From: DASTQL01 sp035761805
GTDB lineage: Bacteria; Actinomycetota; Actinomycetes; Jiangellales; Jiangellaceae
Reading direction: 5' to 3'
Assembly: GCA_035761805.1 (NCBI GenBank)
Contig: DASTQL010000111.1
Span: forward strand, 1-10,682
DNA length: 10,682 nt
Made by a program: the position numbers and the translations under genes. Below the pieces are notes generated by a model. The model did not search any database. It saw nothing but the letters and a program-made list of their open reading frames with translations, and was not told the origin of the DNA. Shown here one piece after another: positions 1 through 6,024 of the stretch (positions are counted from its first letter, which is position 1; each line of letters opens with the position of its first letter).

Positions 1-106
1 GCGCGGGCTGCGGCAGGAGGAGCCAGGCGCCGACCCGGCCGCCCTGCGCCGCCTGCTGCAGCTCACCGTCAACGGGGTCGCGGCCGGTCTCCAGAACACC
101 GGCTGA
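1..106 (+). CDS. ppc: Phosphoenolpyruvate carboxylase, C-terminal end only
   Basis: This is the last 34 codons of a gene that enters from the left, in the frame beginning at base 2, with TGA at 104-106. The peptide has a hydrophilic helix followed by LTVNGVAAGLQNTG. That matches the extreme C-terminus of PEP carboxylase, where E. coli ends in IAGIAAGMRNTG and the terminal Asn-Thr-Gly lies in the active-site region. The enzyme adds bicarbonate to phosphoenolpyruvate to make oxaloacetate, an anaplerotic reaction in the cytoplasm. The fourth-last residue is Gln where many bacterial enzymes have Arg. The catalytic domain lies outside the window, so the call rests on this tail alone. birA follows 39 bases later on the same strand, and no terminator hairpin is apparent between them. 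Confidence 0.8.
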   Translation, partial: RGLRQEEPGADPAALRRLLQLTVNGVAAGLQNTG

Positions 107-133
107 CCGGGTCGGCCCCGCGTCGGCGGAGCG

Positions 134-139
134 TACGGT
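134..139 (+). promoter_or_regulatory. Putative -10 hexamer TACGGT for leaderless birA
   Basis: TACGGT fits the actinobacterial TANNNT -10 element. Its last T is 7 bases before the G of the birA GTG at 146, so transcription would start at or next to the start codon. No Shine-Dalgarno sequence precedes the gene. No clear -35 is visible, which is common for such promoters. Confidence 0.55.
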
Positions 140-145
140 CTGGAC

Positions 146-967
146 GTGACGCCTGAGGGTCTGGACGCGGAGCGGGTGCGGGCGGGGCTGGACGACGACA
201 CCGCGTGGACCGACATCCGAGCCGTCCCCACGACCGGGTCCACGAGCGCCGACGTGGCGGGCCTGGCCCGTGACGGGGCCGCCGAGGGGCTGGTCCTGCT
301 GGCCGCCCACCAGAGCGCGGGCCGGGGTCGGCTCGGGCGCTCGTGGACGGCTCCACCGGGCACGTCGCTGGCCTGCTCGGCACTGCTGCGGCCGGAGAAG
401 GTGCCGGCGAACCGGTGGTCGTGGGTGACGCTGCTCGCCGGCGTGGCCGTGGTCGAGGCCGTCGACGACGTGGCCGGCGTGGCGGCCGTGCTCAAGTGGC
501 CCAACGACGTCCTCGTCGCCGACCGCAAGCTCGCCGGCATCCTCACCGAGCGCATCGAGACGCCGAGCGGGCACGCGGTCGTGCTGGGGATCGGGCTCAA
601 CGTCAGTGCTCGTCGTGAGGACCTGCCCGAGGGCGGGACCTCGCTGAGTGCGGAGACCGGCGCCCCTCCGACCGAGGAGACCCCCACCGGGCCCGCGCTG
701 GTCCCCGTCGCCGTGGCCCTGCTCCGCCGGCTCGGCGCGGCCTACCGGGACTGGACCGGGGTCGCCGGCGACCCGGCCGCCGGGCTCGCCGAGGCCTACC
801 GCCGGCGCTGTTCGACCCTCGGTCGCCAGGTCCGGGCCGAGCTGCCGGGCGGTGCGCAGGTGGAGGGGACCGCGGTGGACCTCGACCCGGCCGGCCGGCT
901 GCTCGTCCGGGGCGCGGACGGCGCGGACGTCACCGTGGGGGCCGGGGACGTGGTCCACCTCCGGTGA
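146..967 (+). CDS. birA: Biotin--[acetyl-CoA-carboxylase] ligase, monofunctional
   Basis: A 273-residue protein that activates biotin with ATP and attaches it to the acceptor lysine of biotin carboxyl carrier proteins in acyl-CoA carboxylases (and pyruvate carboxylase if present). Family motifs appear in order: the biotin/adenylate loop GRGRLGRSW at residues 59-67, KWPNDVL at 117-123, KLAGIL at 128-133 and GIGLNV at 148-153. A small SH3-like C-terminal domain covers roughly residues 225-273. There is no N-terminal helix-turn-helix, so this is the group I ligase without the repressor function of E. coli BirA, and biotin control must lie elsewhere. The GTG at 146 is chosen because TACGGT sits at leaderless distance. 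The PH-domain gene starts 22 bases after its stop. Confidence 0.95.
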   Translation: MTPEGLDAERVRAGLDDDTAWTDIRAVPTTGSTSADVAGLARDGAAEGLVLLAAHQSAGRGRLGRSWTAPPGTSLACSALLRPEKVPANRWSWVTLLAGVAVVEAVDDVAGVAAVLKWPNDVLVADRKLAGILTERIETPSGHAVVLGIGLNVSARREDLPEGGTSLSAETGAPPTEETPTGPALVPVAVALLRRLGAAYRDWTGVAGDPAAGLAEAYRRRCSTLGRQVRAELPGGAQVEGTAVDLDPAGRLLVRGADGADVTVGAGDVVHLR

Positions 968-977
968 CCGGTCGTGC

Positions 978-983
978 CAGGAT
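978..983 (+). promoter_or_regulatory. CAGGAT: possible -10 or Shine-Dalgarno for the PH-domain gene
   Basis: CAGGAT ends 7 bases before the ATG at 990, the same spacing as the TANNNT elements elsewhere in this window, but its first base is C instead of T. The AGGA inside it could equally act as a Shine-Dalgarno sequence for a transcript reading through from birA. The sequence alone does not decide between these. Confidence 0.35.
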
Positions 984-989
984 GCGGGC

Positions 990-1520
990 ATGGCCTTCCC
1001 GCACCGGTTGCTGGGTGAGGACGAGGAGGTCGAGCTCCACCTACGCACCCACGTCAAGGCCCTGGTCGCGCCGGTCCTCGTGCTCCTGCTGGTGTCGGCG
1101 GCGGCCGGCTTCGCCTGGGGATCCCTGCCGGGCTCCGGAGCGGGACCGACGGCCCGCCTCGTCGCCCTCGGCCTCGCGGTCCTCGTGGTCCTGCGCGGGA
1201 CCGTCTGGCCGTTCCTGCGCTGGCTGAGCACGACCTACACGATCACGACGGAGCGGCTCATCACCCGTACGGGGGTGCTCAACCGCACCGGACGTGACAT
1301 CCCGCTCGGCCGGATCAACGACGTCGCGTACGAGCAGAGCCTCGCCGACCGGCTGGTGAGGGCCGGGACCCTCGTGGTGTCAGCGGCCAGCGAGCAGGGC
1401 CGGATCGTGCTCGACGACCTCCCGCGGGTCCACGAGGTGCAGCTGCGGCTGTCCGAGCTGGTCCGCGCGGCGCATTGGGGCGATCTCGACGGCACGGGCG
1501 GGGACGACGTGACGCGGTGA
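990..1520 (+). CDS. Membrane PH-domain (bPH2, YdbS-like) protein
   Basis: A 176-residue membrane protein. Two hydrophobic segments lie at about residues 24-43 and 57-76, separated by a short Gly/Pro-rich turn. A bacterial PH-like domain (bPH2, once called DUF304) follows at about 80-160. Family hallmarks are the TTYTITTERLITRTGVL block at 81-97, the IPLGRINDV stretch at 104-112 and the GTLVVSAAS strand at 126-134. Both termini are expected to be cytoplasmic. The molecular role of these proteins is poorly known, and I assign none. A PH-domain membrane protein next to birA is, from memory, also found in mycobacteria (Rv3278c beside birA). Its TGA overlaps the GTG of the cyclase gene, implying translational coupling. 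Confidence 0.88.
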   Translation: MAFPHRLLGEDEEVELHLRTHVKALVAPVLVLLLVSAAAGFAWGSLPGSGAGPTARLVALGLAVLVVLRGTVWPFLRWLSTTYTITTERLITRTGVLNRTGRDIPLGRINDVAYEQSLADRLVRAGTLVVSAASEQGRIVLDDLPRVHEVQLRLSELVRAAHWGDLDGTGGDDVTR

Positions 1521-2509
1521 GCGACGACCCGCCCACCGCCGAGGACCTCGAGCGGCTGCTGCTCGGCGCGGACCGTGCGCTCGACCGGGACCAGGTGGTC
1601 GAGCGGGTCGGCATCTCCGCCGCCGAGGCGCGACGCTACTGGCGGGCCCTGGGCTTCCCCGACGTGGGCGAGTCGGTGGCCTTCACGGACGAGGACGTCC
1701 GGGCCCTCGCGGTCGTGGCCGAGCTGGTCCGGCTGCGGACCCTGGACGACGAGACGACCGAGCGGCTGGTCCGGGCGCTGGGCCGGACCACCGCCCGGCT
1801 GGCCGAGTGGCAGGTCGAGACGCTGGCCGAGGTCGTGGAGGCGGCCGAGGCGACCGGTCTGGGGACCGGCAGTCGGCTCACCACCTCCTACCTCGTCGCC
1901 CAGCGCGTGCTGCCGGAGTTCGAGCGGCTGCTGGTCTACTCGTGGCGTCGCCACCTGGCGGCCGCCGCCGGCCGGCTCGTGGCCGCCGGCACCGACCGGG
2001 TCAACCCCCTGCTCACCGCCCAGGCCTCGGTGGGCTTCGCCGACCTGGTCTCCTTCACCCGGCTCTCCCGCGGGCTGACCGAGGACGCGCTGGCGCACCT
2101 GGTCGAGCGGTTCGAGACCGCCGCCGCGGACATCGTCGCCGCCGAGGGGGCGCGGCTGGTCAAGACGCTGGGCGACGAGGTGCTCTTCGTCGCCGACCGG
2201 CCCTCGACGGCCGCCGCGGTGGCGTGCGACCTGGTGGACGCCATCGGCAGCCACCCCGACCTCCCCGACGTCCGGGTCGGCCTCGCGACGGGAGCGGTCC
2301 TGTCGCGTCTCGGCGACGTCTTCGGAACGCCGGTCAACCTCGCCGCGCGCCTCACCGCCCTGGCCGGGCGCAACGTCGTGCTGGCGGACCACGCCACCGC
2401 CGAGGCGCTGGGGGAGGACCGCGCGTACGCGGTGCGGGCCCAGCCGTCGGCGGAGGTCCGGGGGCTCGGGGCGGTCCAGCCCTTCGCCGTCGCCCGGCGG
2501 TCCGCCTGA
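1517..2509 (+). CDS. cya: Class III adenylate cyclase with N-terminal regulatory domain
   Basis: A 330-residue soluble protein predicted to make cAMP from ATP. The catalytic domain spans about residues 168-330. FADLVSFT (173-180) supplies the first metal-binding Asp (D176). KTLGDEVLFV (216-225) supplies the adenine-specifying Lys (K216) and second metal Asp (D220). GDVFGTPVNLAAR (266-278) supplies the second adenine-specifying Asp (D267) plus the Asn and Arg (N274, R278) that stabilise the transition state. The full class III set is thus present, so an active homodimeric cyclase is expected. Residues 1-160 resemble the adenylate-cyclase regulatory domain of pH-responsive M. tuberculosis Rv1264. 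The GTG at 1517 overlaps the upstream TGA as GTGA, and starts at the natural end of the conserved N-terminus. Adenylate versus guanylate specificity is inferred from the Lys/Asp pair. Confidence 0.9.
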   Translation: MSDDPPTAEDLERLLLGADRALDRDQVVERVGISAAEARRYWRALGFPDVGESVAFTDEDVRALAVVAELVRLRTLDDETTERLVRALGRTTARLAEWQVETLAEVVEAAEATGLGTGSRLTTSYLVAQRVLPEFERLLVYSWRRHLAAAAGRLVAAGTDRVNPLLTAQASVGFADLVSFTRLSRGLTEDALAHLVERFETAAADIVAAEGARLVKTLGDEVLFVADRPSTAAAVACDLVDAIGSHPDLPDVRVGLATGAVLSRLGDVFGTPVNLAARLTALAGRNVVLADHATAEALGEDRAYAVRAQPSAEVRGLGAVQPFAVARRSA

Positions 2510-2522
2510 CCGTCGCGCTGGC

Positions 2523-2528
2523 TAGGGT
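2523..2528 (+). promoter_or_regulatory. Putative -10 hexamer TAGGGT for the enoyl-CoA hydratase gene
   Basis: TAGGGT (TANNNT type) ends 8 bases before the G of the GTG at 2536. It lies within the 26-base gap after the cyclase gene, so the hydratase can be transcribed separately, probably from an almost or fully leaderless mRNA. No Shine-Dalgarno sequence is present. Confidence 0.5.
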
Positions 2529-2535
2529 CGCCCGG

Positions 2536-2571
2536 GTGAGCGAGCACACTGGCGTGAGCGAGCACCCCGGA
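2536..2571 (+). repeat. 18-bp tandem near-duplication of the hydratase start
   Basis: Bases 2536-2553 and 2554-2571 match at 15 of 18 positions, with the first 12 bases (GTGAGCGAGCAC) identical. In frame they encode VSEHTG then VSEHPG, so the gene has two tandem copies of its start region, each with its own GTG. Confidence 0.8.
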
Positions 2572-3348
2572 GTGGTGGTCCGGGCCGCGGAGGACCACCC
2601 CCACGTCGCCGAGCTGGTCCTCGACCGGCCCGAGGCGCTCAACGCCGTCTCGACCCGCCAGGCCCGGTCGATCGCGGCCGCATGCGCGGACCTGGCCGGC
2701 GCCGCGGACGTCCGGGCCGTCGTGCTGTCGTCCTCCGCGGAGCGGGCCTTCTGCGTCGGCGCGGACCTCAAGGAGCGCAACACCTTGACCGACGCAGACC
2801 TGGTCCGGCAACGCCCCGTCGCCCGGGCCGCCTACCGCGGCGTCCTCGACCTGCCCGTCCCCACGATCGCGGCGGTGCACGGCTTCGCCCTCGGCGGCGG
2901 CTTCGAGCTGGCGCTGGCCTGCGACCTGATCGTGGCCGACGAGACGGCCGTGCTCGGTCTGCCCGAGGTGACGGTGGGCGTCGTCCCGGGCGGCGGGGGC
3001 ACACAGCTGCTGGCCCGCCGGGTCGGCTGGTCCCGGGCGGCGGACCTGGTCTTCACCGGCCGCCGGGTCGACGCCGCCGAGTCCGAGCGGCTCGGCGTCG
3101 TGGACCGCCGCGTCCCCGCGGGCGCTGCCCGTACCGTCGCGCTCGAGCTGGCAGCCACCATCGCCGCCAACTCGCCCGTGGGCGTGCGCAACGCCAAGCG
3201 TGCGATGCGCCTGGGCCTCGACGCCGACCTGGCGACGGGCCTGGAGGTCGAGGACGCCTGCTGGCGCGCGACGGCCTTCTCCGGCGACCGGGCCGAGGGG
3301 GTCGCGGCCTTCAACGAGCGGCGCCGGCCGGACTGGCCGGGAGAGTGA
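2536..3348 (+). CDS. Enoyl-CoA hydratase/isomerase (crotonase family)
   Basis: A 270-residue crotonase-fold enzyme, likely hydrating trans-2-enoyl-CoA in fatty-acid or amino-acid breakdown. The oxyanion-hole segment FCVGADL is at residues 72-78. HGFALGGGFELALACD (115-130) carries the first catalytic Glu (E124), and GLPEVTVGVVPGGGGTQ (141-157) carries the second (E144). Keeping both glutamates favours a true hydratase over the family's dehalogenases or decarboxylases; acyl-chain preference cannot be read from sequence. The start is GTG at 2536, placed by the TAGGGT hexamer. A second in-frame GTG at 2554, within an 18-base near-duplication, is the alternative and would drop six residues. It converges on gtrA with 11 bases between stops. 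As I recall, Streptomyces also has a hydratase gene near cya and birA. Confidence 0.92.
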   Translation: MSEHTGVSEHPGVVVRAAEDHPHVAELVLDRPEALNAVSTRQARSIAAACADLAGAADVRAVVLSSSAERAFCVGADLKERNTLTDADLVRQRPVARAAYRGVLDLPVPTIAAVHGFALGGGFELALACDLIVADETAVLGLPEVTVGVVPGGGGTQLLARRVGWSRAADLVFTGRRVDAAESERLGVVDRRVPAGAARTVALELAATIAANSPVGVRNAKRAMRLGLDADLATGLEVEDACWRATAFSGDRAEGVAAFNERRRPDWPGE

Positions 3349-3359
3349 CGGGCGCCGGA

Positions 3360-3860
3360 TCAGCCGGGGCGGACCGCTTGCCGCTCGTCATCGACGACGG
3401 CCACCACGGCCGGGAAGACCCACCTCCGGTAGGACCAGAACCGGAACGTCGTGGCCAGAGCCAGGCCCACGACGTTGGCCGCGATGTTGTCCGCGATCGG
3501 CCCGGAGAGGTCCAGCACGTACCTCGAGAAGGCCAGGCAGGCCAGGGCGATCGACAGGCCGACGGCGTTGAGCGCGAAGAACAGCGCGTACTCGCGCGCG
3601 TAGCCGGTTCGGCCCCGGTGGCGGAAGGTCCAGAACCGGTTCCCCGCGTACGTGACGAAGGTCGCGACGACCACGGAGACGGTCTTGCCGACGAGCGGGC
3701 GGTCGTAGAGCGGGCCCTCACCGCCCGCGTAGAGCAGGATGTTGAAGACGCTGATGTCGACCACGTACCCGACGCTGCCGACCGTGAGGAACTTGGCGCC
3801 CTCGCGCACCAGCACGTGCAGCCGGTACCACGCCTGCGGGACGGGGCTCCTCGTCAGCAC
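3360..3860 (-). CDS. GtrA-family membrane protein
   Basis: A small four-helix membrane protein of 166 residues from GTG 3860, or 172 from the alternative GTG at 3878. In 172-residue numbering, hydrophobic segments lie at about 28-50, 62-82, 97-119 and 127-146. Typical GtrA marks are the GNRFWTF motif after helix 2 (79-85) and FRFWSYRRWVF at the C-terminal side of helix 4 (145-155). GtrA-type proteins act in or near transfer of lipid-linked sugars across the membrane during cell-surface polysaccharide synthesis; the substrate here is unknown. I prefer the start at 3860 because TACCCT ends exactly 7 bases upstream of it, while neither GTG has a Shine-Dalgarno sequence. It diverges from purK, and a gtrA-like gene beside purK/purE is a common actinobacterial arrangement. 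Confidence 0.88.
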   Translation of the reverse strand: MLTRSPVPQAWYRLHVLVREGAKFLTVGSVGYVVDISVFNILLYAGGEGPLYDRPLVGKTVSVVVATFVTYAGNRFWTFRHRGRTGYAREYALFFALNAVGLSIALACLAFSRYVLDLSGPIADNIAANVVGLALATTFRFWSYRRWVFPAVVAVVDDERQAVRPG

Positions 3861-3866
3861 CCGGAC

Positions 3867-3872
3867 AGGGTA
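3867..3872 (-). promoter_or_regulatory. Putative -10 hexamer TACCCT for gtrA
   Basis: On the minus strand TACCCT runs from 3872 to 3867 and is followed by six bases and then GTG at 3860. This is the same spacing as at birA and the first LCP gene. It lies inside the reading frame if the upstream GTG at 3878 is used, which argues for the shorter protein. The hexamer is identical to the one before divergent purK. Confidence 0.45.
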
Positions 3873-3906
3873 GGTCACGGCGCCCGGTCGTCCCGGAGCC
3901 GGCCGT

Positions 3907-3912
3907 TACCCT
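3907..3912 (+). promoter_or_regulatory. Putative -10 hexamer TACCCT for purK
   Basis: TACCCT ends 9 bases before the G of the purK GTG at 3921, giving a leader of zero to two bases. No Shine-Dalgarno sequence lies before purK, although purE further down the same transcript has one. Confidence 0.5.
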
Positions 3913-3920
3913 GCACCACC

Positions 3921-5063
3921 GTGGGCTTCCCCGTCGTCGGCATGGTGGGCGGTGGCCAGCTGGCCCGGATGACCGCCCCGGCCGCCGTCCCGCTCGGGCT
4001 CGGCTTCCGCGTCCTGGCCGCACGGCGGGACGACGCCGCGGCGCAGGTGGTCCCCGGCACCGTCGTCGGCGACGAGAAGGTCCTGGCGGACCTGCGCGAC
4101 TTCGCCGCCGGGTGCGACGTCCTCACCTTCGACCACGAGCACGTGCCCACCGCACACCTGCGGTCCCTCGAGGCCGACGGGTTCGCCGTACGGCCGGGGC
4201 CCGACGCCCTCGTCCACGCCCAGGACAAGGGCGTGATGCGGGAACGGCTCACGGCCGCGGGGCTCCCGTGCCCGCGGTGGCGGCATGTGGACGACCCGGC
4301 GGAGGTGTGCCGCGTCGCCGCCGGGCTCGGCTGGCCCGTGGTGCTCAAGACGGTGAGGGGCGGCTACGACGGCAAGGGGGTCTGGGTCGCGCGTTCGGCG
4401 GAGGACGCTGTGCTGCCGGAGCCCTTCCGGGCCGGGGTGGCGGTCCTGGCCGAGGAGCTCGTCGACTTCCGGCGCGAGCTGTCGGCCGTCGTCGCCCGGT
4501 CCCCCCACGGCCAGGCCGTCGCCTACCCCGTGGTCGAGTCGGTGCAGGCCAACGGCATCTGCGTCGAGGTGCTCGCACCGGCGCCCGGCCTGCCGGCCGA
4601 CCGCGCCGCGGAGGCGCAGCGCATCGCCCTGTCCGTCGCCGCCGAGCTCGGCGTCGTCGGCGTGCTGGCGGTCGAGCTCTTCGAAGCCCGCGACGGGCGG
4701 CTGCTCGTCAACGAGCTGGCCATGCGCCCGCACAACACCGGGCACTGGACCATCGACGGCGCGATCACCAGCCAGTTCGAGAACCACCTGCGGGCGGTGC
4801 TCGACCTGCCGCTCGGCGACCCGCGCGCCCGCGACCCGTACACCGTCATGGTCAACGTGCTGGGCGGCAACCGGGCCGAGACGTACCGGTCCTACCGGCA
4901 CCTGCTGGCGCGCGACCCCGGGCTCCGGGTGCACTGGTACGGCAAGCAGGTGCGTCCGGGACGCAAGGTCGGCCACGTCACCGTGTGTGGCGAGGACCTC
5001 GACGACCTGCGCGAGCGTGCCTGGCACGCCGCGCGCTACCTGCAGGGGGACATCGATGAGTGA
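3921..5063 (+). CDS. purK: 5-(carboxyamino)imidazole ribonucleotide synthase
   Basis: A 380-residue ATP-grasp enzyme of de novo purine synthesis. It converts aminoimidazole ribonucleotide (AIR) plus ATP and bicarbonate to N5-CAIR in the cytoplasm. The N-terminal nucleotide-binding loop is GMVGGGQLARM (residues 7-17). The ATP-grasp glycine loop appears as KTVRGGYDGKGVW (143-155). The Mg-ATP site stretch is VNELAMRPHNTGHWTIDG (263-280), followed by the family signature SQFENHLRAVLDLPLG (284-299). The length is typical of bacterial PurK. GTG 3921 begins directly at the conserved first strand and has a TACCCT hexamer at leaderless distance, so no longer form is expected. It overlaps purE by eight bases, consistent with handing unstable N5-CAIR to the next enzyme. 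Confidence 0.96.
   Translation: MGFPVVGMVGGGQLARMTAPAAVPLGLGFRVLAARRDDAAAQVVPGTVVGDEKVLADLRDFAAGCDVLTFDHEHVPTAHLRSLEADGFAVRPGPDALVHAQDKGVMRERLTAAGLPCPRWRHVDDPAEVCRVAAGLGWPVVLKTVRGGYDGKGVWVARSAEDAVLPEPFRAGVAVLAEELVDFRRELSAVVARSPHGQAVAYPVVESVQANGICVEVLAPAPGLPADRAAEAQRIALSVAAELGVVGVLAVELFEARDGRLLVNELAMRPHNTGHWTIDGAITSQFENHLRAVLDLPLGDPRARDPYTVMVNVLGGNRAETYRSYRHLLARDPGLRVHWYGKQVRPGRKVGHVTVCGEDLDDLRERAWHAARYLQGDIDE
5044..5050 (+). promoter_or_regulatory. Shine-Dalgarno of purE (AGGGGGA)
   Basis: AGGGGGA lies inside the 3' end of purK and ends five bases before the purE ATG at 5056. It fixes that start over the longer open frame upstream, and contrasts with purK, which has no ribosome-binding sequence. 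Confidence 0.75.
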
Positions 5064-5571
5064 GACCGCCGCACCGCTGGTCGGGGTCGTCATGGGCTCC
5101 GACTCCGACTGGCCCGTGATGTCGGCGGCGGCCGGGGCGCTGGCGGAGTTCGACGTCCCCCACGAGGTGGACGTGGTGTCCGCGCACCGGATGCCGCGGG
5201 ACATGCTCACGTACGGGGAGGCGGCGGCCGGCCGTGGACTGCGGGTGCTGGTCGCGGGCGCGGGCGGAGCGGCCCACCTGCCGGGGATGCTCGCCTCGGT
5301 GACGCCGCTGCCGGTGATCGGGGTCCCGGTGGCGCTCGCCGTCCTCGACGGGCTCGACTCCCTGCTGTCGATCGTCCAGATGCCCGCCGGGGTGCCGGTG
5401 GCCACGGTGGCCGTGGGCGGTGCCCGCAACGCCGGCCTGCTCGCCGTGCGGATCCTCGCGGCGGCCGATCCCGACCTGCGCGCCAGGGTGGAGCGGTTCC
5501 AGCGCGACCTCGACGCCGGCGCGAGGGCGAAGGGGCGGGCGCTCCGGACCCGCCTGGCCGCCGGGGAGTGA
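5056..5571 (+). CDS. purE: N5-carboxyaminoimidazole ribonucleotide mutase (class I PurE)
   Basis: A 171-residue enzyme that moves the carboxylate of N5-CAIR to C4 to give CAIR, the step after PurK. The phosphate-binding GSDSDW loop is at residues 14-19 and the catalytic-histidine motif SAHR at 42-45 (H44). AGAGGAAHLPGM at 68-79 and GLDSLLSIVQMP at 99-110 complete the class I signature. Class I PurE works with PurK, matching the gene pair; metazoan-type class II enzymes use CO2 directly. The start is ATG 5056 with a strong AGGGGGA, overlapping purK by eight bases. The stretch before GLDSLLS is PVALAVLD, where I would expect a PVQSKALN-like sequence; this loop difference looks harmless. Its stop is one base from the stop of the convergent CoA-binding gene. 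Confidence 0.96.
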   Translation: MSETAAPLVGVVMGSDSDWPVMSAAAGALAEFDVPHEVDVVSAHRMPRDMLTYGEAAAGRGLRVLVAGAGGAAHLPGMLASVTPLPVIGVPVALAVLDGLDSLLSIVQMPAGVPVATVAVGGARNAGLLAVRILAAADPDLRARVERFQRDLDAGARAKGRALRTRLAAGE

Positions 5572-5581
5572 CTCAGGCGGG
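5549..5581. terminator. Candidate bidirectional terminator across the convergent stops
   Basis: Bases 5549-5556 (CCCGCCTG) and 5574-5581 (CAGGCGGG) form a perfect 8-bp inverted repeat with a 17-base loop. The loop holds the purE stop, and the right arm includes part of the stop of the opposing gene. There is no T-run on either side, so it is not a textbook intrinsic terminator, though U-poor hairpins are reported in actinobacteria. Confidence 0.35.
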
Positions 5582-5995
5582 CGGACCCAGCGCCGGCCAC
5601 TCGATCGCGGGGCAGCGGTCCATGACCATGTCCAAGCCGGCGGCGGTCACCCGACGGTAGGCCGCGGGGTCCACCACGCCCAGCTGGAACCACACTGCCC
5701 CGGCTCCCGCGGCCACCGCCTCGTCGGCGATGGTCCCGGCGAGCTCGGAACGGACGAAGACGTCCACGCAGTCGATGGGGAACGGGACCGCCGCCAGCGT
5801 CGGGTAGCCGGGCTCCCCGTGCACCGTCTCGGCGCGCGGGTGCACGGGCACGATCCGCTTGCCGTGCTCCTGGAGGAAGCGTGCCACGCCGTACGCCGCG
5901 CGGGCCGTGTTGGTGGAAAGCCCCACGACGGCCCAGGTCTGGCACTCGTCGAGGATCCTCCGGACCGCCTCGTCGCTCCCGCGCGCGATGTCCAC
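5573..5995 (-). CDS. CoA-binding protein, YccU family
   Basis: A 140-residue single-domain Rossmann-fold protein of the CoA_binding_2/YccU family. Its dinucleotide-like loop is WAVVGLSTNTARAAYGVARFL at 21-41, given here as WAVVGLS (21-27) and AAYGVARFL (33-41). Further marks are GKRIVPVHP (45-53), VDVFVRSE (77-84), the VWFQLGV strand (101-107) and the C-terminal AGLDMVMDRCP (119-129) with a conserved Cys (C128). These proteins are thought to bind CoA or an acyl-CoA; no catalytic role is established and I claim none. The start is GTG 5995, preceded by GGGAGG at eight bases. It follows ugd by 29 bases on the same strand and is probably cotranscribed with it. Its link to sugar-nucleotide synthesis is unclear. 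Confidence 0.9.
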   Translation of the reverse strand: MDIARGSDEAVRRILDECQTWAVVGLSTNTARAAYGVARFLQEHGKRIVPVHPRAETVHGEPGYPTLAAVPFPIDCVDVFVRSELAGTIADEAVAAGAGAVWFQLGVVDPAAYRRVTAAGLDMVMDRCPAIEWPALGPPA

Positions 5996-6003
5996 GGCGG
6001 GAT

Positions 6004-6009
6004 CCTCCC
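6004..6009 (-). promoter_or_regulatory. Shine-Dalgarno of the CoA-binding gene (GGGAGG)
   Basis: On the minus strand GGGAGG runs from 6009 to 6004, eight bases before the GTG at 5995. It lies in the 29-base gap after the ugd stop and supports this start over the long open frame that continues upstream. Confidence 0.7.
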
Positions 6010-6024
6010 ACGCCGGGCCGCTGG

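Noticed and set aside
1235..2392. 385-codon minus-strand frame opposite the PH-domain and cyclase genes
   Set aside because: Gly/Gln/Arg-rich antisense of the cyclase gene; the cyclase residues on the plus strand are intact.
3324..3340. CCGGCC/GGCCGG hairpin near the end of the hydratase gene as a shared terminator with gtrA
   Set aside because: Six base pairs inside coding sequence with no T-run. Possible but not better than chance in this composition.
2682..5063. Apparent 793-codon fusion reaching the purK stop
   Set aside because: It is purK's own frame staying open through the convergent gtrA gene and an alternative frame of the hydratase gene. The upstream part is Arg/Gly/Pro low complexity, and purK's true start is at 3921.
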